Positions 34,681-46,079 of a stretch of DNA of 64,000 nt are shown piece by piece. The translations under genes and the position numbers were made by a program. Source of the stretch: Pyricularia pennisetigena (taxonomy: Eukaryota > Ascomycota > Sordariomycetes > Magnaporthales > Pyriculariaceae). Each line of letters begins with the position of its first letter. Position 1 is the stretch's first letter. Under the pieces are notes generated by a model, which saw only the letters and a program-made list of their open reading frames with translations, was not told the origin of the DNA and did no database searches. The stretch spans positions 4,824,990 through 4,888,989 of the forward strand of contig NC_043740.1 in assembly GCF_004337985.1 (NCBI RefSeq), written 5' to 3'.

Positions 34681-35038
34681 CATTACTATGCGAATAAGCG
34701 CAAAACAAGTAGCAAAGCAAAGTGTGCAGCGTTGTACCGTTATTTGTTTCGCCAATAAACTTCCTCAGCTCGGTCAAGAATGAAGTGGCGGAGAATGCCA
34801 GTCTAGGTTTGGGTGAGACTCGATCCAATCTCGATTAAACCGGTTACGCGTCCAGGAGCGAAACGTCAACGCATTCAAGCTATCCACTACAATGGGTGAC
34901 CCACAAGTGGACATGCACCTGAAGTGGACACCTGTACTTCAACGCGACAACGCACCGCAAATAACGCGTTTTTAAAGCCGAAAAAAGCCGTGATGCCGAA
35001 AGATTTGGGATTTAAACTTACCCAGACGGTTAAAACCA

Positions 35039-35047
35039 TAAAATCAG
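35039..35047. repeat. 9-bp target site duplication, left (copy A)
   Basis: TAAAATCAG directly before copy A, repeated exactly at 36872-36880. Confidence 0.9.
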
Positions 35048-36871
35048 TAGTCTCAGGGCTCATCCCTGAAGCCCAAAGCTCCACAATTGATCCACTCCGT
35101 TCGCTTCGCTCCACTTCGTGGCTCAATTGCGGCTTTGCAATGTACCTGTGGGTCCATCCAAAGAACGCTTTGGTTCAGGTCTGAGGACAATTTGTCGATT
35201 TTCGCCGTTTATAGCGGTATTTTTGGCCTTTTTTAAACCGAAACTCCTTTATTATTCCACAACCACGCATAATATTGAAAAAATAAATTATCGTTAAAAA
35301 TAGCGTTTAATACCGCTATTAGCAGCAATTCGATTTATTTTATTATTTGTTATAATGGCCGAATTCGATACCACCTGCCTTTAATCCGTTTATGGCGGTA
35401 TTGTTTTTTCGATTTTTTTTTTCGATTTTCGATTTTTTTTAATATTATTTTTAATTTTTGACCAAATTTCATAATTTTTGCACGTGGAGGGTCGTATATA
35501 TGTATATATCGTTATATTAAATTTTGGTGCATATATTAGATTATATAAACAGTTAAATAGGCGGATAGGCAAAGTATATATTTTTTTGTATATAATTTAC
35601 AATCGAAATTCGTTTATATTTTTACCAATTTTAACGAGAATAAAACCAAAATTTCAAAAGTCCGATTACGTATATAAACAAACGTCCAAATCCAATCCTG
35701 TTTATAATATCGGTTTTAAAAATTATTTAATAAAAAAAAATGTTAAATATGTATTTTATAAATCTTTTTGCTTTATTTAATTAATTTTATATTATTTTTG
35801 TTTTGCAGCCAAATTTTGTGGTTTTTGCACGTGGGGGGTGGCATATATATATTTAATATAAAATTACACTTTTATACGTTTATTTAATTATTTTAACCGT
35901 TACATATGCGGATAGGTAAAATATATCCAATTTTATATATATTTTGCAATCGAAATGTTTTTATACTTTTACCAATTTTAATATTAATAAAACCAAAGTT
36001 TGTAAAAATGGATTATATATATAAATAAGCGTTAACGTGAAACCCAATTCACAATACCGGCCCTTTTTATTTTTTTATAATAAAAAGTGCTAAATTTGTA
36101 TTATTTTTATATTTTTTGTTTTATTAAATTAAATAAAATTTAAAAAAAAACTTATTTGAAAATTTATTAATAAACTTATAAAGGAATATATTAATTAAAA
36201 ATATTTTCATTTTACCAATATTTGCGTAAATTATTTAATTTTTTAACAAATTGTTAAATTATATAAAAATATTAATAAAACTTTTATTTTAATCGATAAT
36301 TGCATGTATTTTGCAGTGTTAGGTTTACTAAGCTTTAAAAATTGTAATTTCAATTAAAATGACTATTATATATCATTATTTAAAATAAAAATTAAATATG
36401 ATGAAAAATTACAGATTTTATTTAATATTTTAATATCTTCCCATATACAGTAGCTATTAAAACGCGGCCGGTATTCAAATAATTAACAAATTCCAATTAA
36501 TGTAACGCAAATTACTATATATTTTTATAATTTTTATTTGTTTTTTTATTCAAATATTTAATTATATATTATAGTTACACCATTTTCTTTTGCTATTATA
36601 ATGCGAATATATTATATGTACCCGTTATAAACGGTAAAATACTACAAATTATCCTTATATTAATAAAATAATTATTAGCGATATCGCAATATTAAGTATA
36701 TTATTAATAATACCGTTATAAACGGCGAAATGCGACAAAATGTCCTCAAACTAGAACGAGCGCGATCTTTTCGGCCAATGTAATTGGTCGAAAAGCCATG
36801 TGGCTGAAAGGTACATGGGGCGCTCGGTCCCCACTGCGGAGCAGGGGGGTCTAGTCTAAGCACTGAGACTA
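35048..36871 (+). mobile_element. Non-autonomous Mutator-like element, copy A
   Basis: The element is 1824 bp, begins TAGTCTCAG and ends CTGAGACTA, and is flanked by the exact 9-bp duplication TAAAATCAG. The terminal inverted repeats extend inward about 165 bp, with the best match in the inner part (GAGGACAATTTGTCG...TTTCGCCGTTTATAGCGGTA against the opposite end). The interior is extremely AT-rich and contains a tandem duplication of about 347 bp (units near 35444 and 35791). No transposase is present. A 9-bp duplication and long inverted repeats are characteristic of Mutator-like elements; the assignment is by structure only. Confidence 0.85.
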
Positions 36872-36880
36872 TAAAATCAG
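36872..36880. repeat. 9-bp target site duplication, right (copy A)
   Basis: TAAAATCAG directly after the CTGAGACTA terminus. Confidence 0.9.
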
Positions 36881-37603
36881 CTATTTCGAAAAATAAAACG
36901 GCCGCGCAGTGGGCCGTACCAAAAAAACCACCCTTATACGTCGCCTCGACGGCGTTCTCGATCGAAAATAAACCTATAAACCGTATCAACTACTATTTAA
37001 CGAACAGGAAAAATTCGTTAACCGTTGGATTGAAATTAAAAAATTCGCTGGAAGGGCACCCACGCACTAAATAATCAAAAATTTCGCTTCTTTTCTAATA
37101 CCGCCGAAAAAAAGCGTAAACGCCTTCGGTAAACGTTGGTTGGTCGGTTTTTTACGCCGCAATAAAAATATTAAAACCGAATCCGGGATTTTTTTTTTAA
37201 AAAGGTACGCGAATTGAAAAACCAAAGCCGAATTGATCCGGGCGTTTGATAACCAACACCAACGAATAATTACAGAATTTAAAATTAAACCCAAATATAT
37301 CCTAAATATAAAAGAATATAGCTTTTAAAAAAGCGATATAATGGCCGAAAAAATATATGGTTTATTTTTCGTAAAACGCCGGAATAAGGTTAAAATTATA
37401 TACACGTTAAATACCATTTAAGCGTCGATTATCAAAACGGTAATTGCAGAAGGAAAATCTTTTATTGTAACCGTAATCCAGACGGGTAATATTTTACAAA
37501 CGCAAAAATTTTCACCTAATATTAAGGATTGGGCGAACAATTCGATTCCCACGGGTTAGTTTAATTTTAAAATCATTTTGAAATAGTTAAAGCAGGTTTT
37601 CTT

Positions 37604-38135
37604 TAGTCTCAGTGCTCAGACTAGACCCCCCTTCTTCGCAGTGGGGACCGAACGCTCCATATACCTTTTAGCCACATGGTTTTTCGACCAATTACATTGG
37701 CCGAAAAAATCGCGTTCGTTCTAATTCAAAGACATTTTATCGCATTTCGCCGTTTATAGCGGTACCACCAATAAAATACCCAATATTGCAATATCGCCAA
37801 CCATTATTCCCCCCGATATACAAAAAAATAAAAAGCTTTTATTATTATATTATATATTTACGCATATTAACTTTTATTTAATATATTATTTACCCAAATA
37901 AAACCCAAATCCAATAATAAGAAATACATTCCAATAATATTAATAAATATACCCGAAAAGGCATTCCCATCCGCGTAATTTGCAACCTAATATTTTACGT
38001 CCGACCTAACCCTATTACCTCTATCGATATCGCAATTATTTTCGTTTTTGTCGCTATTATAATTATTATCGCCCAATTTTATATTCGAAAATAAATGGGA
38101 ATTCAAGCCTTTTTTAATCGATAAAAAGCAATTAC
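37604..38135 (+). mobile_element. Left arm of a long-inverted-repeat DNA element
   Basis: Begins with the Mutator-like terminus TAGTCTCAGTGCT and then matches, in inverted orientation, the segment 55855-56381 for about 530 bp with C/T and G/A differences. The terminal part is homologous to the 3' ends of copies A-C, but the inner part differs from them. It cuts into the pogo-like frame after 37603. No matching 9-bp duplication was found at its two ends (GGTTTTCTT against GTTTCTTTT), so the pairing may result from rearrangement. Confidence 0.6.
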
Positions 38136-39007
38136 CGAAGGAATCCGAATCCGAAACGAAAATAAACCCCAAAACCAAATTTATTCGCGATATTACCAAA
38201 TTTTGGCGTAACCGTTATTAACGCACCAATTTTACGCAGTTTATCCACGCTTAAATAATAACGGCAAACTTTTACGAAATTACCCGATTTATTTTATTAG
38301 GAAATTTTTTTTTAGAAAATATTACGAAATTTTTAGATCCGAAAACGTTTACGCGTTAATAGGATTAAATACCGTTTTAACAATAAATTTCCTGCGCCAA
38401 TCGAGGTCGATTTTTTGCGTAGGGAATTGTAATAATTAACATAATATTTACGTTTTTTTAACCGGTTCGAACCTACAAATTTCCAATTTTCGGGAATAAA
38501 GGATTATTCCGTTAAAAACGTAAACGATATGAATTGGTTTAAATAAGTATTCGATACGTTTACCTAGGAAATCCCGTCCAAAGCGCCAATATTATATAAA
38601 TTTATATTTTTACTATTATTATATTCCCGGGGCCACCGCCCGTTTTATTTATCGTTACAAATTTCGAATACGGTATACCCTGAATTCAATACCGTTTTAA
38701 AAGTTATAAACTTTTTGACGTTAAAGGATTAACGCGTTATATTAATATTGGCGATTTTAACCTACGGATATTTCCCCCAAAAAAAGCAATTATTTATTAC
38801 GGGCATTTGTATTATATTCTATAAATAATGGAATTCCACAACGTATTGTAAATACGTTATCCGGGTATGGAATATATTTATTCTATAAAATTCTTAACGG
38901 TAAATTTAATAATCTGTCGCCGTTGCCCGAATCCGTCACTAGCAATATTTATATTGATATTTAGCTTTTACCGCGAATAGTAGTAATAATTTTTTACATT
39001 TATATAT
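38136..39007 (+). other. AT-rich decayed sequence inside the long-inverted-repeat element
   Basis: RIP-mutated DNA without an intact frame. At about 38595-38730 one plus frame reads an uninterrupted stretch with a hydrophobic segment followed by SRGHRPFYLSLQ, reminiscent of the catalytic-Arg region of fungal DUF3435/Crypton-type tyrosine recombinases. The resemblance is weak, and no further catalytic residues could be confirmed. Confidence 0.3.
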
Positions 39008-39564
39008 TGTTAACAATATGGGTTGCTAACACGGGGTTAGGCATTAGCCTAGGTGCGGCGTGGTGCTAGTTGCGTTGTAAAAGCCTGTAATTACAGGGTT
39101 TGTATGCACTAAATTCACTAATTTTGGGATTAATAAACTTAATTCATTAGTGGGGGAAACTTTGCTTTATTTCCCTTACATACTTTCCGACATCGAAGTG
39201 GGGGTCCGCACCCCGCAAAGGGTTCCGGTGCCGCACACGATTTTCCGAAAAATTATTTTATATACGTTGTTGAAAAAACACCTTTTTTTCTATATAAACC
39301 ATTTTTGGGTTCGCACTAATTTGTTAATTTGGTGAAAATTTTTACCCGGTACAGGGTAGCTGACTCGTAAATGCAGGGTGGGTGTTAAACCCGGCACGGG
39401 GTGAAAACCCCATTCGCTGATATTTTGAATCGCAACTCCTGCAACACACAAAATATAACGGAAAATCCGACAGCCCCAACAGCCCCATTTCGGTACTATT
39501 TATTGTAGCTTATATACAAATAAAAATGGACCCATTACATATTAAATAACGCATATAATTAACA
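39008..39564 (-). repeat. Copia 3' LTR
   Basis: 557 bp with TGTTAAC...TTAACA ends. It matches 55294-55854: the right-hand 350 bp (from about 39210) is nearly identical, while the left-hand 200 bp differs by many C/T and G/A changes. Confidence 0.88.
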
Positions 39565-39580
39565 CCCCCTTTTTTTGCTA
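39565..39580 (-). promoter_or_regulatory. Copia polypurine tract
   Basis: On the minus strand GCAAAAAAAAGGGGG lies directly before the start of the 3' LTR. This is the expected place and composition of the plus-strand primer. Confidence 0.75.
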
Positions 39581-39649
39581 TTACTCACATAAAGTCGGAA
39601 AAAACAAATACATAAAAAATAAAACCCTAAAAAAAAAGATCCCCCTTAT

Positions 39650-39860
39650 GTCCCAACCCGATTCGAACTCCCGATATAAACCCCCTGGATAATTAAGCCC
39701 TTTATACCGACCTGTAACCCCCGAAATGGACGAACCCCCGAATTGGAAAAAAACCCCAAAATTGTAACAACCCCCGGATTCGAACCCCCGACTTATATAA
39801 TATTAACCCACGGAATTAACTATTAAACCAGGTAGTTAATCTGGCTGTTCGTTGGTAACA
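39650..39860 (-). other. tRNA-like motifs between RNase H and 3' LTR of the copia element
   Basis: On the minus strand two T-arm-like motifs, GGGAGTTCGAATCGGG (about 39656-39675) and CGGGGGTTCGAATCCGGG (about 39771-39792), are each preceded by sequence that could form a decayed anticodon arm. No complete cloverleaf with an acceptor stem could be assembled, so these are not called as tRNA genes. Confidence 0.35.
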
Positions 39861-40290
39861 GTCAAAATTAGATATATTATATAGGGTATTTCGAATGCGT
39901 AAATCGCCCAAAACACGAGCTTTTTCAATTTTAATTTAACTTTTGGTATAAGGTCGTTATAAATTGCTTATTAATTAACCTGTACAGGGTAGATTCGGGT
40001 AATACGGCCGATATTAGGCTAACAAAAATCCAATATTTGTAAGCAAAAAAAATGTAATAGGTAATTAATCAACGAATTAATTATATACCTTAAAATTCAG
40101 TAGGTAAAAACTAAGCTTTGAGGGGTTTAAACCCTCTAAAGTTTAAAAAAACCTTATAAATTGGAAGCTTTAAGGGTTTTATTAGGCCATTAGCGGGTAT
40201 TTATTTGGATTCCAGGTATTTTAAAATTATTAATCCTTTTGTAATTAATTCCCATATATAATAAAATTTTATTAACGTATATTTAATACG

Positions 40291-43200
40291 TTAATGGTGC
40301 GTAAAATTATATACGTCAGCTATATAGTTTATATTATCTCCAAGTGTTGCAATTAGGCCTTTTAAAGGTAGTCCAATTTCTATAAATAAATTTTTAAACC
40401 ATTGTGCTTTACGCAGGGTTTCCGTTAAGGTATCGGTTTCGGTTTTTGGACTGCTTAAAGCTATAATATTAACTTTTTTGCACTTCCACGTTATAGGGCC
40501 CCCAAATAGGGTATACAAATATCCGTAAATAGATTTCAAATCTTCCTTAACCCCGGCAAAATCGCTATTACTAAAACCCAATAATTTTAAACCTTTAAAA
40601 CCCCTTAATAATAAATTGGGTGGTAATTCGGCTTTGAATATTTCATTTCCGTAATAAATAAATAAGGATTTTTTACCCGCTAAATAACGTAATAGGTTTA
40701 TAACGGCCGTTAAATGGATTGTAATGGTTTTTATTAAAAAACGTCAAAGCCATTAAACCGCAAAACCGATATCCAGGCGCGTTAATAACATTAAATATAT
40801 AAAGGTAGCGATAATACGCTGTAATAATTTGATTTCCAGCGCATTTACGGGTTTACCCCCGCTATATTTTAATACACCCGGTTATAAAAAAACAAATATA
40901 GGTTTGCAATCAATTAATCCGAACGTTGCTAATATTTCCTCTATATACTGATTTTAATGGAGCTAAAATAGGCGTTTAAACCTATCCCTTATAATTTAAA
41001 CGCCTAAAAAATAGGTTACAGGGCCCCTGTTTTCCAACGCGTATACTTTATTAAAACGGGTTTTTAAATCCTAAATATATTACAATTTAGGACCTATTAG
41101 CAGGCAATCGTCTAGAAAAATAACGATAAAATGTTTGGATTTAACGTTATAAAAAACAGCGGGATTAAAGATTAATGGCTTAAAACCTTTTTCAAAAAAT
41201 AGGGTTTTAAATTTGTTTTGCCATTTTTTTAGACCCTGTTTTAAACTATATAACGCTTTTTCCAACTGTATAACCTGCAATTCTTTCGGGTTATAGCCCA
41301 TTTCCATTAAAATCTTAGCGGTGGTAAAGTTGCAATTTTTTACCCATTCGTTAAAGCCGTTTGGAATTTGCAAATATATATTTGCGTCGGTAAGGTCATT
41401 ATTTAAAAACGCACCGATAAAATCGATTTGTTTTATTTCCCAATTTTATACATTAATTATAACTAATAATCTACGCCAGGTAGGTGGTATATTAATGCTA
41501 GCAAAAGGTTCGATATAATTTAGGCTTTCGACTTATAAAAAACCCCTAATAATAAGCTTAATTTTATATTTTGTAGGTTTATTATTTTCATCCTTTTTTA
41601 ATTTAAATACCGGCCGGGTAAAAACGAATTTACGGCCTGTAGGTATTTTAGTTTTTAGGATCAAACGGAAGGTTTTTGCAATAATAATTTGGTCGAATTC
41701 AAACATTAAAACAGCTAGTTACTTAGCATTTTTAAAGCTATTTAAAGCCTGTTGGTAATTATTTGGTTCACCGTTTTTCATGGCTTTTTTCTTTATTTTC
41801 TTTTTTGCTTAAAAACAAAAATAATACACGTAATCTATATCTATTAAATCTGGGTTTTCGAACTGCGAATTTAACTCCATATTCTATATTTTAAATGCTA
41901 AAAACACCGGAACTTCCGTTGTTTTAGGTACTGGATTAGGTACCGCTACCGTTATAGGCTTTGGGGGGCGAACGGTAAATTGTACGAACCTGGCGGGCAC
42001 TGTATTTTTAGGGTTTAAATACCTTATAACGGGTGGTAACTGCCCTGTAACCGGTGGCAGATACCCTGTATTTTCAGGGTTGTTTAGGGGATAATTATCC
42101 GTTGGAACGCTGTTAATTTCGTTTTCAGGTTCAAAATCAAAATCCCCCTTTAAATTTGTATTTTCCCCCTCTAAAATCTGTAGCGCTTCCCCTGGAATAG
42201 CCAAAGTTTTAGCGGTTATACCCTTTATAATTTTTACGGTAAAGGTTTTATATACGGCCTGTTTAGCGGGTGCGTAAACCAACGTTATAAAATTTGATAA
42301 ATGGGCCAAAAATCTCACCGTTTCGGTGCGGGGAGCCAATTTATTAAATTTTTGGCGTTTTTCCAACGGTATAATAGCCTGGTATATAGTATTAATAACC
42401 CGAAAATGCCTTAAACTGGGTTTATACGGTAATCCAGGTTGGAATTCGGAATAAAATTCCTCGTAAAATGTTAAATCCCTATTAGTTACCGTTGTATGGT
42501 TAACTAAATTAACTACGGTAAATAGTAAATAATATTATAAATATAATGGTAAACCCGCCGCTATAATGGTAGACCAAAGCCTATCCAAAATAGCCCTAAC
42601 GGACCGCTCCGTTAATCCGTTTTGGCCGCGGTTATAAGGATTCGAAATGCTAAAATTAATACCTTTATTTGTAAACCAATTTTAAGAATTTATATTAACC
42701 TCGTGCCCCCCATCGAAGGGAAAATTCAGGGGGTAGCGCCCGTACGTAGCCTTTAAAACCCTAAAAAAGCTTTTAATAGCTATTAAAACCGTAAATCCGG
42801 GTTTACTTTTTTAATGGGATAAACCACCGAAAACGTAATTTTCGGTCCATTAATAACAAAAATACGGGTTTTTTATTGTAAAAATTAGGTTTAAAGGTCA
42901 CTGTTTCACCCTTTATAAAATCGAAAATATTAGGGGGTATAAGGAGTGCGACCTTATTTGTACGCCCAGTAAAAATGGTTTTAATACAAGCAATACAGGT
43001 AATTGCCCTAATTTTGTCGAAATTAAATAAACCTTTTATAATTTTAGCGGCTTTTTTTAGCAATAATAACCCTGTATACCCCAAGCGCCTGTACCATATT
43101 AGGGTTTTTTAGGCCTGGATTTCGCTACAATTGTTTATAATTCCGTCTCCTTTAAAGGTTAACCAACCGTCCGTAATCCGTTTAAAATTTAAAGGGAAGT

Positions 43201-44600
43201 AATTTACAGGGGCCTGCTTTAAATCCGATAATAAAGGAGGTTTTAACAACGGATTTCTTACATGGGAAACCCCCTTTTTTCGGAAATAGTCCCTTTTATA
43301 TTATGTTGTATAAAAGGGTTATTTAACGGTGTGCCGGGCCTACGGGGCCCAATTCCACGTGGATTTTCAGGGCTTTTACCGCTAAATTTCTGCGTTACAA
43401 GTGAATTTGCGGCTATTTCCGTATTTTATTCGGGATTTAGCTTTTCCGTTACCGTATTTTCTTCCGGTTCCGAATCGGTATAAATTCTATAATCCCTTTC
43501 AGGGTTTATATTATTTAATTTTACTTCCAACGGGGCTGCGTAGCTTTTTGTAACCCTTTGTAAGGTTATGCTACAAACGGTGCTAAATTCACCTATTATA
43601 CAGGCGTAATTCGAAATAACGTTATTTCGAACAAAGATATCAGACCCTTTAATTTCCAAATAAAACGAATATTTAACGGTATTTAAACGTCCCCACGCCT
43701 TGCGATCCTTATCGTACAAGGTATTTTTCAATAATACGCCCTTTATATTATCATGTACAAAGCCATTAACGATATTTATTCCAAACGAAGGGATATATAA
43801 AACGTCATTTAACGTAACCTTTTCAAATTCGATAATTTTTTGGCCGTAAAGGACTTATATTTTCACAGTTCCGGTGCTTACAGGCCTAACAAGGCCACTT
43901 CCTATACCGATTTCGACTGTAAAACCGGGGGTATAATCGGTAAAAAATTGCTTATTTGCAAAAATATAGTGCGTGCTACCTATATTATATAGGATAGGGT
44001 AACCTAATTTCCATAGTTTAGGGGTCCTTTTTACGCCGCGTCCAGGTTTCGTTCTAACCCTCAAATTAACTGTTAAAGCTTGTGGTTTTAACGTTTTACC
44101 GGTATCGGTTTCCGAATCTGAATCCGAACGTAATTTTATAATTCCGCTAATAGCGGAATTAACCTTCTATTCCAGGGCGTTATACGTTGCGCTTTCGTTA
44201 ATATTACCTGGAATTGAACCCGCAAATAATTCGAAATTTATAAAAATTATAAACGTTCCAGCGGTTAATTTACTGGAGGAGGATTTAATATTCTTTGCAG
44301 AAACAGAATCTGAATTAAAGTTTTTACTTTTCTTTCGTAATTTAAAAGTGTTTTCCTACCCATTATTTTCCTTTTTAACGCCTTTTTCAACGTTTTACTT
44401 ACCCGTTTTTCTGCCTTTAGACCTATAATTAGCGGCCTTAGCCGTTGTAAAGTTAAAAATTGAATTTTCGGATATAAAATCCGCCATAAAGTATTGCAAA
44501 TTTAATCTTTCCGAATTTTGGCCTATTACCTGTAGGGCCCGTTGGGTACTGCGTTGGCGTTCGGTCCAAATAAGTAATATCCCCTCCAAAACCCGTAGGT
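40291..44600 (-). pseudogene. Copia pol polyprotein remnant
   Basis: Pieces read in copia order on the minus strand: protease/integrase-side fragments (44600-42803), integrase C-terminal region (42366-41884, KLAPRTETVRFLAHLS..., the place of the GKLSPR...GYL motif), reverse transcriptase (41373-41080, LEKALYSLKQGLKKW and FLDDCLL in place of the YVDD box) and RNase H (40581-40291, SDFAG...KSIYGYLYTLFGGPITWKCKK). Many in-frame stops separate the pieces. The changes that I can judge are C-to-T or G-to-A, as expected of RIP. Confidence 0.8.
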
Positions 44601-44936
44601 ATTAATTTCGTACGTTTACGGGGTTAATTTGCTCGTTGGTATTCGCTAATTTAACTACCAGTAGATTAAAACGGATGTTAGATTTAGGTATTAATTTTTT
44701 AAATTTCGAAAAATTTAAAGCGTAGAATTCCCGAAATAACGAATTTGAGGTAATTTCGGGTGCAACGGAATCGCTGTTTTCCAGGGTTTTATAAGCCGTT
44801 ACGGGGCTGGAATACCATGTAATGGATTTTAAAGATTTTTTGGTTTAATTGTTTTTTATAAGTAATAATAGGATTAATTGTTCGTATTCCGGTAGGGTAT
44901 AACCAATTTCAGAGTTGGAAATAAATTTCGCTGCTT

Positions 44937-44941
44937 TTGTA
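44937..44941. repeat. 5-bp target site duplication, left (gypsy)
   Basis: TTGTA, repeated exactly at 52195-52199 on the other side of the gypsy element. Confidence 0.88.
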
Positions 44942-45396
44942 TGTTACGATCAAGGTATCGGGTAACCTGTTCTTAGGGTAAAGTACAGTGGGTTGAAGCA
45001 ACTGAGCGTCTTAACTGGGTAACTGGGGTTCTCAATAACTGGGGTGAAATTATAATCGTTTTCAAATAAATATTAAGGTTAACTAAAATTTGATTACTGC
45101 TAAGCAATCCTAAAATCGAATTTATTTATATGGTAATAAGCGTGCCTTATATAAACTATGTTCCGAATGTAATCTCCCTTAATCTGTCACAAATCGCAGA
45201 AATCACTTCGCCTAATTTGTTGTAATCTTTTAAAAATCATTGAAATCACCTTTTTGGCGATTACGTGGCGTTACGTAACTTTTCCCTTAAATAATCGATA
45301 TTTTGTTATCGGCGATTTTTTTGGGCGAATATCGTTAGGAGGGGTGTAACCCCGTTTGGCCTTATTGGTACCGACCCATTTTATCTGGTCGTAATA
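44942..45396 (-). repeat. Gypsy 3' LTR
   Basis: 455 bp starting TGTTACGATC. It differs from the LTR at 51740-52194 at about 50 positions, all of them transitions, with no length change. Confidence 0.9.
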
Positions 45397-45599
45397 TTAG
45401 GTTTCCCTTTTTTTGGCCAAATCTTTTTAGCCTTTAAATAGTTTATATTTCCCTAATCCTTATTTCTGTTTCCATATTCTTTTTTTATTAACCTTTTTAC
45501 GCTATATTTAATCGCGTAACCAAATTAAAATTTGGTCGTTCGTCGACAAAACGTCGCCACGTTCTCCTTTTTTCCCTATTATCGACCGACATTGTCGAA

Positions 45600-46079
45600 A
45601 TGCCTTCCTGCAGTCCTTACTGTACCAAAAGCGTAGCATTTTATCAGGTGTTTCCGCAAGATTTTGCTCGTTGTATGGAATACGTTCGTTCCAACCGTTT
45701 TGGTTGCGACGTATTGGGTTTATCCGCTATTTAAATCCGTTATATTGGTCGCCAGCATTCGAAACTGGATGCGGAAGTTAAAACGTTTAAAAAGCAAATT
45801 TACGCGCAGCAGGCGAAATTGCTTCGTTTGCGAAAGTAAAAAAAACTGTGGTTTGAAAAAATAATGCGAATTATATTTCGCGGGATTAATAATTTGGAGG
45901 AATTGGATCGCGTGGAACGTAAAGAGGCAAAACAGGAGGAACGGCGGCGATCGGCCGAAATCCTTCCTAAAATATTATTCGAATCGTTTTTTCCGGATTC
46001 CAATTTCGTTTGGGATTCGACTTTCCCAATGGGTCTTTTAAATCCTTTTTTATTAGACGAAATAAATGTTTTTACGTAA
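45600..46079 (+). pseudogene. Antisense small ORF in the gypsy element: Cys-rich head, charged coiled-coil tail
   Basis: One frame of 160 codons on the strand opposite to gag-pol, broken only by TAA codons at 45732 and 45837, in a neighbourhood where other frames hold far more stops. The head starts MPSCSPYC and has a second Cys cluster (ARCMEYV...FGCDVLGLS); the tail is Leu/Arg/Glu-rich (AKLLRLRK, then RGINNLEELDRVERKEAKQE) and predicts a coiled coil. It lies between integrase and the 3' LTR. I have seen similar short C..C...RC.EC...CD.../LEELE..E proteins repeatedly in fungal genomes as hypothetical proteins in transposon-rich regions, but know no function. Codons and GC are better preserved here than in the flanking pol sequence. 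Confidence 0.6.

Larger units (their letters stand above)
34890..37603 (+). mobile_element. pogo/Fot1-like DNA transposon, 5' part, interrupted and truncated
   Basis: The element probably starts at 34890 (CAATGGGTGACC) next to a TA at 34888-34889. A transposase-like frame opens with ATG at 34993 (PKDLGFKLTQTVKTIKS), is broken by the Mutator-like insertion at 35048-36871, and resumes in the same frame when the insertion and one target duplication are ignored. Downstream one reads the CENP-B-type helix-turn-helix pattern (EQEKFVNRWIEIKKFAGRAP, then GKRWLVGFLRRNKNIKTES) and a degenerate start of the DDE region, with many TAA/TAG stops typical of RIP. The frame ends at 37603, where another element begins. 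No 3' terminus was found, so the copy is truncated. Confidence 0.72.

Noticed and set aside
35478..35780. 100-residue frame in Mutator-like copy A, with a similar one at 52964-53266 in copy B
   Set aside because: The frame opens at a TTG, has no ATG, is built of AT-rich codons (Ile, Tyr, Lys, Phe, Asn) and is not kept open in copy C. It is likely a by-product of AT-rich homologous sequence.
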